A stretch of 64,000 nucleotides of DNA, taken from NCBI GenBank assembly GCA_020637635.1, contig JACKKB010000002.1, positions 275,001 through 339,000 on the forward strand. Reading direction: 5' to 3'. The notes beneath the pieces are model-generated. The model searched no databases, was not told the DNA's origin, and was given only the letters and a program-made list of their open reading frames with translations. This DNA comes from Albidovulum sp. Its GTDB lineage: Bacteria; Pseudomonadota; Alphaproteobacteria; Rhodobacterales; Rhodobacteraceae. Below are positions 8,013 to 16,404 of this stretch, in pieces. A program made the translations under genes and the position numbers. Position 1 is the stretch's first letter; each line of letters opens with the position of its first letter.

Positions 8013-9266
8013 ATGCCTTCCCTTTGCCGCGATTGCCTGACGATCTTCGAGACCGGCACACGCTGCCCGGGCTGCCGTTCGCCGCGCATCGTCAGCGATC
8101 CCGAGCTTCTGGATCTCTCGGTCGCGCATATGGATTGCGACGCTTTCTATGCCAGCGTCGAGAAGCGCGACGACCCGGCGCTGCGCGACCGGCCGGTGAT
8201 CGTGGGTGGCGCCCGGCGCGGGGTAGTCTCGACCTGCTGCTATCTCGCGCGGATCAAGGGCGTCCGCTCGGCGATGCCGATGTTCCAGGCGCTGAAGCTC
8301 TGCCCCGAAGCGGTGGTGATCAAGCCGCGCGGCAGCCATTATGCGGCGGTCTCGCGCCAGATCCGCGCCTTGATGGATGCGCTGACACCGATCGTCGAAC
8401 CTCTGTCGCTCGACGAGGCGTTCCTCGATCTGGCGGGGACTGCGCGGCTTCATCACGCGGCCCCGGCGGTATTGCTGGCGCGGCTTCAGAAGCGGATGGA
8501 GACCGAGCTTGGCCTGACCGGCTCGGTCGGGCTCTCGCACAACAAGTTCCTGGCCAAGATCGCGTCGGATCTCGACAAGCCGCGCGGGTTCTCGGTGATC
8601 GGGCGCGCCGCCACCGCCGCTTTCCTGAAAGGCAAGCCGGTGCGGATGATCTGGGGCGTCGGCGCGGCGACCCAGGCGCAGCTCGATGCGGCCGGGATCC
8701 GCAGTTTCGACGACCTCGCGCGGTGGGAGCGCAAGGATCTCCTGCACCGGTTCGGACAGATCGGCGAGCGGCTCTGGCATCTGGCGCGGGGCGAGGACCG
8801 GCGGCGCGTGAACCCGAATGAGCCGATGAAGTCGATCTCGGCCGAGACCACGTTCGACGAAGACATCAGCGACCGGGAGCTTCTCGACGGACATGTGTGG
8901 CGGCTCGCGGAACGGGTCTCCGACCGGGCCAAGGCCAAGGACCTTGCCGGGCGCACGGTGACGCTGAAACTCAGGCGCGCCGACTTCAGCACGATCACGC
9001 GGCGCCACGCGCTGCGCGAGCCGACCCAGATCGCCGACCGGCTTTACCGCGAGGCCGCGGCGCTGCTTTCGCAGGTTCCGGAACGGGGTGCATTCCGGCT
9101 GGTCGGCGTCGGTCTCTCGGATATCTGTGCTGCGGCCGCAGCCGATCTGACACCGGACCTGCTCGACCCTGCGGCGGCGCGCCGCGCCGTTGCCGAACGC
9201 GCAACCGATGCGATCCGCGCGCGCTTCGGGCCGCAGGCGATCGTCAAGGGGCGGACGCTGCGCTGA
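8013..9266 (+). CDS. dinB: DNA polymerase IV (DinB, Y family) with N-terminal zinc ribbon
   Basis: 417 residues. Residues 1-26 carry two CxxC pairs (C5/C8 and C18/C21), a likely zinc ribbon not present in E. coli Pol IV. The Y-family palm follows with HMDCDAFYASVE (Asp41) and SLDEAFLD as metal-binding sites, then helix-hairpin-helix and little-finger domains. It carries out error-prone translesion synthesis. No Shine-Dalgarno site precedes the ATG, but a TATACT box ends seven bases before it, so the mRNA may be leaderless. No alphaproteobacterial LexA box (GTTC-N7-GTTC type) was seen upstream. Confidence 0.95.
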   Translation: MPSLCRDCLTIFETGTRCPGCRSPRIVSDPELLDLSVAHMDCDAFYASVEKRDDPALRDRPVIVGGARRGVVSTCCYLARIKGVRSAMPMFQALKLCPEAVVIKPRGSHYAAVSRQIRALMDALTPIVEPLSLDEAFLDLAGTARLHHAAPAVLLARLQKRMETELGLTGSVGLSHNKFLAKIASDLDKPRGFSVIGRAATAAFLKGKPVRMIWGVGAATQAQLDAAGIRSFDDLARWERKDLLHRFGQIGERLWHLARGEDRRRVNPNEPMKSISAETTFDEDISDRELLDGHVWRLAERVSDRAKAKDLAGRTVTLKLRRADFSTITRRHALREPTQIADRLYREAAALLSQVPERGAFRLVGVGLSDICAAAAADLTPDLLDPAAARRAVAERATDAIRARFGPQAIVKGRTLR

Positions 9267-9296
9267 CGGCCGAGGAACCGGCGGCCTGCGGGTGGC

Positions 9297-10160
9297 TCAC
9301 TCAGCCACGAGCGGCAGGTCGCCGCCCTCGGCCAAGCCCATGAGCCCGGCGAGAATCCCGGTCAGGAGCGCGCGGAAGGCGGCGAAGTTGCCGTTCGGCC
9401 GGATCTCGATCTCGTTCATGTAGAGTGAACGGTCGATCTCGATCTGCAAGGCGTGCTGCCCGCGCGAGGGGCGGCCGTAGGTCTGCGCCACGTAGGCGCC
9501 GGCGAAGGGCGCGTTACGCAGCGTGCGCAGGCCCGCGGCCTCGAACGCGGCCTCGACGCTCTCGACCACGGCAGGCGCGGCCGATGCGCCGTAGCGGTCG
9601 CCGAGCACGATCTCGGGTCGCCGCGCGCCGGCAGCGGCGATCGAATCCATGGCTTCGTGCGGCATCGAATGGATATCCAGCAGCACGGCGATGCCGAATG
9701 TCGCGCGGGCCTCCTGCATCAGCTGGCCGAGGCATTCGTGATAGGGTTGCCAGACCGCGAGCAGCCGCCTCTCGGCCTCGGAACTCGGGACCTTGCCGCG
9801 GTAGATCGCGCGACCTCCCGCGACGACCCGGGGGATGACGCCGAGACCGGAGGAGATGCGCGGGTTGTGGGCGCTCATCGCCACGCCCTCGATCACCGCG
9901 GGATCGAGTTCGTCGGCGGCCCGGTTCAGATCCAGCCAGGCGCGCGGATGGGTCGCCGCCAGCAGCGGAGCGCCAAGACCGGGAACGCCTTCGAGCAGAT
10001 CGTCGACGAAGGCGTCCTCGGACGATCGCAGCATCCGCTCTCCCAGAACCGAGGCGCGCAGGAAGTCGGCCGGGTAGTACCGGCCGCTATGCGGCGAGGC
10101 GACGACAACGCCGGTCGTGCGCCGCTTCGGCATCGTCAGGGTGTAGGGCGCAACGCTCAT
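9297..10160 (-). CDS. N-formylglutamate amidohydrolase family protein
   Basis: 287 residues with the family layout: PHSGRYYP near the N terminus, SEDAFVDDLL, LDLNRAADELDP, LLDIHSMPHE and a C-terminal ALQIEIDRSLYMNE. These enzymes release formate from N-formylglutamate in histidine breakdown, though many family members stand outside hut operons and may hydrolyse other N-formyl amino acids. No hut genes are nearby, so the substrate is uncertain. It is convergent with dinB. Confidence 0.88.
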   Translation of the reverse strand: MSVAPYTLTMPKRRTTGVVVASPHSGRYYPADFLRASVLGERMLRSSEDAFVDDLLEGVPGLGAPLLAATHPRAWLDLNRAADELDPAVIEGVAMSAHNPRISSGLGVIPRVVAGGRAIYRGKVPSSEAERRLLAVWQPYHECLGQLMQEARATFGIAVLLDIHSMPHEAMDSIAAAGARRPEIVLGDRYGASAAPAVVESVEAAFEAAGLRTLRNAPFAGAYVAQTYGRPSRGQHALQIEIDRSLYMNEIEIRPNGNFAAFRALLTGILAGLMGLAEGGDLPLVAE

Positions 10161-10309
10161 CGGTCAATTCTCCGGCGGCGACTATAGGGCATGGTTATCC
10201 ACAGCCAAAGCCCCTTGAAAGCGTGAACGACTCCTTTTATAGACCGCGGGACCGACGCGGTTCCGCCCGCGCAGCAATGCTTTGGTGACGGCGGAACTGG
10301 TGACGGATC

Positions 10310-10384
10310 GGGCGGTTAGCTCAGCGGTAGAGCACTACGTTGACATCGTAGTGGCCACTGGTTCGATCCCAGTACCGCCCACCA
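10310..10384 (+). tRNA. tRNA-Val (anticodon GAC)
   Basis: Complete cloverleaf: acceptor GGGCGGT pairs with ACCGCCC, D-arm GCTCAGCGGTAGAGC, anticodon stem CTACG/CGTAG with loop TTGACAT giving anticodon GAC at 10342-10344, and T-arm with GTTCGATCC. The CCA end is encoded. It reads GUC and GUU valine codons. A strong terminator follows. Confidence 0.98.
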
Positions 10385-10387
10385 TTC

Positions 10388-10415
10388 GCCCCCGGCTTCG
10401 GGGGCATTTTGTTTT
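10388..10415 (+). terminator. Intrinsic terminator of tRNA-Val
   Basis: GCCCCCG, four-base loop GCTT, CGGGGGC, then ATTTTGTTTT. It starts three bases after the tRNA CCA end. A textbook rho-independent terminator. Confidence 0.9.
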
Positions 10416-10452
10416 CACAGGCGCGACGCGCGCCGCGACTAGGAGAAGGCCG

Positions 10453-10578
10453 ATGAAGGTCAGAAACTCGCTCCGCTCGCTGAAGTTGCGCCATCGCGAC
10501 TGTCAGGTGGTGCGCCGCAAGGGTCGGGTCTACGTGATCAACAAGACCCAGCGCCGCTTCAAGGCCCGCCAGGGCTGA
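10453..10578 (+). CDS. rpmJ: Ribosomal protein L36 (bL36), 41-aa form
   Basis: 41 residues, beginning MKVRNSLRSLKLRHRDC and ending RRFKARQG, which is the conserved C terminus of bL36. Only one cysteine (Cys17) is present, so the zinc-binding C3H set of classical L36 is absent; this is the zinc-independent type, like YkgO, common in alphaproteobacteria. AGGAGAAGG precedes the ATG. It is a single-gene unit between two strong terminators. Confidence 0.96.
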   Translation: MKVRNSLRSLKLRHRDCQVVRRKGRVYVINKTQRRFKARQG

Positions 10579-10599
10579 GCGCAGATCAGGCGACATGCG

Positions 10600-10634
10600 G
10601 AAGGCCGCCGGGCAACCGGCGGCCTTCGTGTTTT
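10600..10634 (+). terminator. Intrinsic terminator of rpmJ
   Basis: A 12-bp perfect stem GAAGGCCGCCGG / CCGGCGGCCTTC with a GCAA tetraloop, followed by GTGTTTT. It lies 22 bp after the L36 stop. Confidence 0.9.
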
Positions 10635-10732
10635 CCGCACCCGGCCATTGCCACACGCCGGTGCCACACCCACCTGATAGTCTGGATGGAATCGTGCCGC
10701 GGCCCCTCGGCCGCGCGATGATCGAGGTGACC

Positions 10733-12562
10733 ATGCCGCCCAGCGCCAGCCCGAATCCCGGCCGGAAATCCGTCGGCCCGACTGCCCTCACCTTGCCGGA
10801 CCCCGGGCGGGCGCCACAGCTTCCGGCGCGTCGGCCTGATCGGGGCGAGACCGCCGATACACTGACGCGCGCCACGCGGGCAATGCTGGCGCGGATGACG
10901 GGCGGGCTTTCGCCCTATGCGGCGATGGAGGCCTGGGCCAGCTGGGCCGCGCATCTGGCCGTCGCGCCCGGTCGCCAGATCGAGCTGGCAGAGCGAGCGC
11001 AGCACAACCTGTGGAAACTGGCGAGGTTTGCGCTGTCAGAGGCCCCGCGCGACGCCGAAGGCCCCTTCTCACCGCGTCCGACCGATCATCGTTTCGCCGA
11101 TGCGGGCTGGCAACGCTATCCGTTCAACCTGTTCGCGCAGGGCTTCCTCGCGGTGAACGACTGGTGGGGGGCCGCGACCGCGCCGGTGCGGGGCGCCGAG
11201 CGGCGCGATATCGACCGGGTCGCCTTCATGGCGCGGCAGATGCTCGACGCGGTTGCGCCGTCGAACTTCGCCGCGCTCAACCCCGAGGTTGTCGCCGCCA
11301 CCCGTGCGACGGGGGGCGCCAACCTGATGAACGGCGTCTCGATGTTCGCGCTCGACGTCGCGGCGGGACTGAGCGGCACCAGGCCGCCCTTCGAGACCCC
11401 CTTTGTCGTGGGCGAGACGCTGGCGGTGACGCCCGGCAAGGTCGTGTTCCGCAACGCACTTCTCGAGCTCTTGCAATACGCCCCTCAAACGGACGAGGTG
11501 CAGGCCGAGCCGATCCTGATCGTGCCGGCCTGGATCATGAAATACTACATCCTCGACCTGAGGCCCGAGAACTCGCTCATCAATCATCTGGTCGGCCAGG
11601 GGTTCACCGTCTTCGCGATCTCGTGGCGCAATCCCGGAGCCGAGATGCGCGAGACGTCGCTCGAGGATTATCGCCGCTCGGGCATCATGGCCGCGCTCGA
11701 TGCGGTGAGCGCGATCGTGCCGGGACAGAAGGTGCATGCCTGCGGCTACTGCCTCGGCGGAACCATCCTGGCCATCGCCGCGGCCGCCATGGCGCGCGAC
11801 GGCGACAACCGTCTCGGGTCGGCGACATTTCTCGCGGCGCAGACGGATTTCAGCGAGGCGGGCGAGCTCATGCTGTTCATCGACGGGAGCCAGCTGGCGC
11901 TTCTCGAGGACATGATGTGGGACCGTGGCTATCTCGACAGCGACCAGATGGCCGGCACCTTCCGGGCACTCAGGTCCGAGGACCTGATATGGACCCGCGC
12001 CATGCGGCGCTACATGCTCGGCGAAGAGGATGAGGCCTCGGACATCACCACCTGGAACCGCGACAGCACGCGGATGCCCTACAGGATGCATTCGGAGTAT
12101 TTGCGCAGCCTGTTTCTCGAAAACCGCCTGTCGGCGGGACGCTTCGCGGTCGAGGGTCGGGTGATCGCCCTGAAGGACATCAGCGTGCCGCTGTTCGTCG
12201 TCGGCACCGAGCAGGACCATATCGCGCCCTGGCAGTCGGTCTACAAGATCGCACTTTTCACCGATGGGGCGCTCACCTTCGTGCTGGCAAGCGGCGGCCA
12301 CAACGGCGGCGTGGTGAGCGAGCCGGGGCATCCGCACCGGCACTTCCGGATCGGCACCCGCGCGGCAGGCGCGCGCTACACCGGCCCCGATCGCTGGCGC
12401 GAGGCCCATGCCCCGCGCGAGGGGAGCTGGTGGCCGGAGTGGGTGGAGTGGCTCCGCCGCGCAGGCAGCGGCGCGACCGTGCCCGGCCGCCCGCCCGGCG
12501 GCGGCGCCGCCGGCTTTCCCGTGCTTGGACCCGCCCCCGGCAGCTATGTGCGCGAGAGCTGA
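10733..12562 (+). CDS. phaC: Class I poly(3-hydroxyalkanoate) synthase
   Basis: 609 residues from the chosen start. It polymerises (R)-3-hydroxyacyl-CoA into storage polyester. It has the PhaC N-terminal domain (QRYPFNLFAQGFLAVNDWW) and an alpha/beta-hydrolase core with the lipase-like box GYCLGG (Cys340), the conserved FAISWRNPG, VVGTEQDHIAPW and the catalytic histidine in SGGHNGG. The start is uncertain: ATG 10733 has GAGGTGA close by, ATG 10718 is the alternative, and further extension would overlap the rpmJ terminator. No phasin or regulator gene is adjacent. It converges on the caspase-like gene with only six bases between stops. Confidence 0.93.
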   Translation: MPPSASPNPGRKSVGPTALTLPDPGRAPQLPARRPDRGETADTLTRATRAMLARMTGGLSPYAAMEAWASWAAHLAVAPGRQIELAERAQHNLWKLARFALSEAPRDAEGPFSPRPTDHRFADAGWQRYPFNLFAQGFLAVNDWWGAATAPVRGAERRDIDRVAFMARQMLDAVAPSNFAALNPEVVAATRATGGANLMNGVSMFALDVAAGLSGTRPPFETPFVVGETLAVTPGKVVFRNALLELLQYAPQTDEVQAEPILIVPAWIMKYYILDLRPENSLINHLVGQGFTVFAISWRNPGAEMRETSLEDYRRSGIMAALDAVSAIVPGQKVHACGYCLGGTILAIAAAAMARDGDNRLGSATFLAAQTDFSEAGELMLFIDGSQLALLEDMMWDRGYLDSDQMAGTFRALRSEDLIWTRAMRRYMLGEEDEASDITTWNRDSTRMPYRMHSEYLRSLFLENRLSAGRFAVEGRVIALKDISVPLFVVGTEQDHIAPWQSVYKIALFTDGALTFVLASGGHNGGVVSEPGHPHRHFRIGTRAAGARYTGPDRWREAHAPREGSWWPEWVEWLRRAGSGATVPGRPPGGGAAGFPVLGPAPGSYVRES

Positions 12563-12568
12563 GCCGGA

Positions 12569-14203
12569 TCAGAGCGAGTCGACGAGCAGACGGGCGACGG
12601 TCTGCTGGTTCAGGTAGCCGGTGACCTTCATTCCGCGCGTCTTCTGGTAGCGCCGGATCGCGCGGCGGGTATCGGCGTCGAAGACGCCGTCGATCTTGCC
12701 GGGCTTCAGCCCGAGCGCGTCGAGCCGCTGTTCCAGGAGCCGCTTCATCGGCGGATTGAGAGCAAGCGCATCTTCGGCCGCGGCGGCGGCGTTGGTCTCG
12801 GTCTGCTGGCTCTGGCTTTCGCTCAGCACGTCGATCCGCGACTGCGCCTCTTCGACGAAGGCGCCGCGCGGATACGAGGCGATGTAGTCGCGATAGCCGG
12901 CGACCGTGTTGGTCCGCGTGGCCGCGTCCCAATAGGCGCGGTCCGCGGCCTGGGCCTCCTGCCGGCGCTTGTCCTCGAAGGTATTCAGGCGCTCCTGCGC
13001 CAGTTCCGCGAAAAGCCCGTCGGGATAACGCTTGAGATAGGCGCGCAGGCCCGGTTCGTCGCCCGCCCTGCCGGTCTGTTCCCAGTAGAGCCGGTCCTGC
13101 CGGTCGAGATCGGCCTGGCGGGCGGCGGCTTCGGCCTCGAGCTCGGCCGCGCGCCTTTCGGCCTGCGCACCGAGTGTCACCATCTGGTCACGCGTCATGT
13201 AGCCGGTCGCCTCGGAACCGTTCATCCGTTGCCAGGCGGCGATGGCATTGCGCGAGCCCGGGCCGAAGAGCCCGTCGATGCCGCGCGGGTCGATGTCGAG
13301 AACCGAGAGGTTGCGCTGGATCTGGCGTCGCTGATCGCGGCTGAGGTTCAAGGCGTCCTCGCCCGCGCGGGCGCGGGCGACCGGGTCGTTCAGTTCGGCA
13401 ATGGCACGGCGCGCTTCGGCCTGATGGCGGCCATCGGGGTAGCGGCGCAGATAGGCCTCGTAGGCGGCCTGATTGCCGGCGGCGCGGGCGGCTTCCCAGA
13501 CCGCATCCTCGGTGACAATGTCGTTGGCCGGGCCGGGCGGCACCGGAGCATCGGCGGCGAGGAAGACATCGGTTCCGAGAAAGCCGCTCACCTGCAGATC
13601 GCGCGCGCCGGCCAGAAGCTCGGCCAGGCCGAGACCGCGCCCGGCGCCGATCGTCTCGGCGAAGGCGGCGGCGACCGCCGCATCGCCCGTGACCAGGGTC
13701 ACGCCCTGCGGCACATCGGGCGTCCCGATCCCGGGCAGCACGCCGCGGCCGAGGTCGAGCCGGCGCTCCTCGCTGCCGAGAATCACCAAAGCACCTCCGG
13801 GGCGCTCGGCCGCCATCGTGAACACGGTCGCAAGCGGCAATGCCACGGCGTCCAGCCCGGCCAGATCCGGGGTGTCGGCATCGGTGCCGAGAAACCAGGC
13901 TTCCCCGCCCGCATGGGCAAAATGGCCAAGCAGGACGATGACGCTGCGCCCGGGTCCGGCCGCATCGTCATAGTAGCTCTGCAGAAGACCGCGCAGCCCC
14001 TGGCTCGGCTGGTCGCTGTCCTCGATGACCGAGAGACCCGCGGCCTTCAGCGCTTCGGCGACATCTGGTGCCGCATCGGCGCCACGAATGCTCGCGGCAT
14101 GGCGGTAGTTCTCGTTGCCGACGACAAGTGCGGTATCCGCTGCGGTGACCGGCAGCGCAGCGGCGAGCGTGGTCGCGGCAAGGGCGAATGCAAGACGAGA
14201 CAT
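12569..14203 (-). CDS. Caspase-like protein with two peptidoglycan-binding domains; catalytic Cys apparently lost
   Basis: 544 residues with a signal peptide (about 1-22) starting at ATG 14203 after GGGAGG. Residues 23-210 resemble a peptidase C14 fold (ALVVGNENY). The His motif is LLGHFAH (His94) rather than the usual YAGHG, and the expected DACR cysteine motif is replaced by GSEER near 143-147, so proteolysis is unlikely. Three repeats of a W/Y-x-Y-x3-YP-x-G type follow (YLRRYPDG, YLKRYPDG, YIASYPRG). Two PG_binding_1 domains are visible: one between the first two repeats and one at the C terminus (KIDGVFDADTRRAIRRYQ). It is probably a periplasmic wall-associated scaffold. Confidence 0.8.
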   Translation of the reverse strand: MSRLAFALAATTLAAALPVTAADTALVVGNENYRHAASIRGADAAPDVAEALKAAGLSVIEDSDQPSQGLRGLLQSYYDDAAGPGRSVIVLLGHFAHAGGEAWFLGTDADTPDLAGLDAVALPLATVFTMAAERPGGALVILGSEERRLDLGRGVLPGIGTPDVPQGVTLVTGDAAVAAAFAETIGAGRGLGLAELLAGARDLQVSGFLGTDVFLAADAPVPPGPANDIVTEDAVWEAARAAGNQAAYEAYLRRYPDGRHQAEARRAIAELNDPVARARAGEDALNLSRDQRRQIQRNLSVLDIDPRGIDGLFGPGSRNAIAAWQRMNGSEATGYMTRDQMVTLGAQAERRAAELEAEAAARQADLDRQDRLYWEQTGRAGDEPGLRAYLKRYPDGLFAELAQERLNTFEDKRRQEAQAADRAYWDAATRTNTVAGYRDYIASYPRGAFVEEAQSRIDVLSESQSQQTETNAAAAAEDALALNPPMKRLLEQRLDALGLKPGKIDGVFDADTRRAIRRYQKTRGMKVTGYLNQQTVARLLVDSL

Positions 14204-14297
14204 GGGACCTCCCTGATGACGCGGGCAGCATAGCCGCAAGCGTCGTGTTATCCCATCACCGGCCCGGCAGGCGGGGGAATTCCGCCGCCGTGCTCCC

Positions 14298-15512
14298 CTA
14301 ACGGTAGACGCGCTGGTCCTCGATGACCTTGCCGTCGTTCGGCAGCGCGCCCGGCGACACGATCTCGATCCGGCCGCGCAGCTTCAGCGCTTCGGCGACC
14401 GAGCGTTCGTACGCCGCGGCATCGCCGCCTTCGGTCTCGACGAGAACCGTCATCGCGTCCATCTCGCCCTCGCGCGTCGCGACGACGCGGGCGCGGGTCA
14501 CTTCGGGGTGGCGGGCGACGAAGTCGGCAACCTGTTCGGGGCGCACGAACATGCCCTTGATCTTGGTCGTCTGATCGGCGCGGCCCATCCAGCCCTCGAG
14601 CCGTGTATTGGTGCGACCGCAGGGCGACTGCCCCGGCATCACCGCCGAGAGATCGCCGGTCGCGAAGCGGATCAGGGGGTAATCGGGGTTGAGCGTCGTC
14701 ACGACGACCTCGCCCACCTCGCCCTCCGGCACCGGATCGCCGGTACCGGGGCGCACGATCTCGACGATCACACCCTCATCGACGATCATCCCCTCCATCG
14801 CCTTGCTCTCGTAGGCGATGTTGCCGAGGTCGGCGGTCGCATAGCACTGCAGGCAGGCGATGCCGCGATCGGCATATTCCTGGCGCAGCGAGGGGAAGAG
14901 CGCACCTGCGCCCACGGCCGCGCGGGTGATGGCAAGCGTCTCGCCCATTTCCTCGGCTCGGTCGAGGATCACCTTGAGATAGTCCGGCGTGCCGCAATAG
15001 GCGGTCGTGCCGATGTCGGCGGCGGCGCGGACCTGCAGGTCTGTCTGGCCGGTGCCTGCGGGAAGGACGGCGGCGCCGACGGCGCGGGCGCCGTTCTCGA
15101 AGATCATGCCGGCGGGCGTGAGGTGATAGCCAAAGCAGTTCTGCACGATGTCGCCTTGGCCGATGCCGCAGGCATGCAGGAAGCGCCCGACCCGCCACCA
15201 GTCATGCGAAATGCCGCCGGGTTCATAGATCGGACCCGGAGACTGGAAGACATGGGCAAGGTTGGCGACTGGGATGCCGCCGAAGGGCCGGCTCTGCTTC
15301 TGCCACGCAACCAGATCGGACTTGCGCAGCACCGGCAAACGCGCGAGGGCGCCGAGATCGGTCAGCGCAACACCGTCGATGCGGCAGGCTCCGGGTGCCG
15401 CGGCGACCCGTCCGAGCTGAGCGTTCAGCGCCTGGAGCTGGGCCGAGGCGCGTTCGTCGGCCGAGCGGGTTTCGAGGCTGTCGAAATGGCTCACTTCACT
15501 GTCCTTCATCAT
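14298..15512 (-). CDS. Phenylacetate-CoA ligase family adenylate-forming enzyme
   Basis: 404 residues, the length of PaaK-type ligases (COG1541). Recognisable parts are PVLRKSDLVAWQ, the HVFQSPGPIYEPGG region where PaaK has its Ser/Gly-rich ATP loop, CYATADLGNIAYE, and the C-terminal hinge IRFATGDLSAVM with RADQTTKIKGMFVRP. It should activate an aromatic or other carboxylate to its CoA ester. It is the last gene of the liv-like operon; ATG 15512 or 15509 overlaps the livF stop. The glycine-rich loop is less canonical than in true PaaK, so the substrate is unknown. Confidence 0.85.
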   Translation of the reverse strand: MMKDSEVSHFDSLETRSADERASAQLQALNAQLGRVAAAPGACRIDGVALTDLGALARLPVLRKSDLVAWQKQSRPFGGIPVANLAHVFQSPGPIYEPGGISHDWWRVGRFLHACGIGQGDIVQNCFGYHLTPAGMIFENGARAVGAAVLPAGTGQTDLQVRAAADIGTTAYCGTPDYLKVILDRAEEMGETLAITRAAVGAGALFPSLRQEYADRGIACLQCYATADLGNIAYESKAMEGMIVDEGVIVEIVRPGTGDPVPEGEVGEVVVTTLNPDYPLIRFATGDLSAVMPGQSPCGRTNTRLEGWMGRADQTTKIKGMFVRPEQVADFVARHPEVTRARVVATREGEMDAMTVLVETEGGDAAAYERSVAEALKLRGRIEIVSPGALPNDGKVIEDQRVYR

Positions 15513-16330
15513 GCCAGCCAGCGCTTGCGCCGACGGTACGAGCGCACGTCGCGGAAGGACTTGCGCCCCTCGTCCGACATGCCGAGGTAGAATTCCTTCA
15601 CGTCGGGGTTCTCGCGCAGGCCGGCGGCCGGGCCGTCCATCACCACGCGGCCGGATTCGAGGATGTAGCCGTAGTGCGCGTAGCGCAGCGCGACGTTGGT
15701 ATTCTGCTCGGCCAGAAGGAAGGACTGGCCTTCCTTCTCGTTCACCGCCTTCACGATCTCGAAGATCTGCTCGACCAGTTGCGGGGCGAGGCCCATCGAG
15801 GGTTCGTCGAGCAGGATCATCTCGGGGCGCGACATGAGCGCGCGGCCGATCGCAACCATCTGTTGTTCGCCGCCCGAGGTGTAGCCCGCCTGGCTGCGGC
15901 GGCGCTCTTTCAGGCGCGGGAAGTAGGTGTAGACCATCTCCAGATCGCTCTGGATCGCGGCCTTGCCGTCGGTGCGGGTATAGGCGCCGGTCAGGAGGTT
16001 CTCCTCGACGGTCAGGTGTTCGAAGCAGTGGCGCCCCTCCATGACCTGGATGACACCCATCTTCACCAGCGCCGCCGGGTCGAGACCCTGCACGATCTGC
16101 CCGCGATAGGCGATCGAGCCCTTGGTGACCTCGCCGCGCTCCGAGCGAAGAAGGTTGGAAATCGCCTTGAGGGTGGTTGTCTTGCCTGCGCCGTTGCCAC
16201 CCAGAAGCGCGGTGATGCCGCCCTTCGGGACCGAAAGGCTCACGCCCTTCAGGACGAGGATCACGTGGTTGTAGATCACCTCGATGTTGTTGACCTCGAG
16301 CAGGGTCTCGGTCCTTGCGGCGTCCAGCAT
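15509..16330 (-). CDS. livF: ABC transporter ATP-binding protein, LivF type
   Basis: 273 residues. Walker A GGNGAGKTT, signature TSGGEQQMVAIGRAL and Walker B MILLDEPSMGLAP are all present, and the last part QNTNVALRYAHYGYILESGRVV is typical of LivF. The C terminus is extended and basic (FRDVRSYRRRKRW). It powers branched-chain-amino-acid/amide-type uptake with LivG, LivH, LivM and the binding protein encoded upstream. The start MLDAARTETLL at 16330 was chosen over a longer open frame without family support. Confidence 0.94.
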   Translation of the reverse strand: MLDAARTETLLEVNNIEVIYNHVILVLKGVSLSVPKGGITALLGGNGAGKTTTLKAISNLLRSERGEVTKGSIAYRGQIVQGLDPAALVKMGVIQVMEGRHCFEHLTVEENLLTGAYTRTDGKAAIQSDLEMVYTYFPRLKERRRSQAGYTSGGEQQMVAIGRALMSRPEMILLDEPSMGLAPQLVEQIFEIVKAVNEKEGQSFLLAEQNTNVALRYAHYGYILESGRVVMDGPAAGLRENPDVKEFYLGMSDEGRKSFRDVRSYRRRKRWLA

Positions 16331-16363
16331 GGGAATGGCCCCGGTTCGGATGGATCCAGTGGA

Positions 16364-16386
16364 CCCCGGCCCTTGTCGGGCCGGGG
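16364..16386 (-). promoter_or_regulatory. Stem-loop between binding-protein gene and livF
   Basis: CCCCGGCCC, five-base loop, GGGCCGGGG, without a T-run. It sits in the 74-bp gap just after the substrate-binding-protein gene. In ABC operons such hairpins often stabilise the upstream mRNA or attenuate downstream genes, giving more binding protein than ATPase. That role is inferred. Confidence 0.55.
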
Positions 16387-16404
16387 AAGACTTCGCATTG
16401 GCGC

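Noticed and set aside
10282..10578. Plus-strand ORF reading through tRNA-Val into rpmJ
   Set aside because: Its first part is translated tRNA and terminator; the real gene is the 41-residue L36 starting at 10453 with its own ribosome site.
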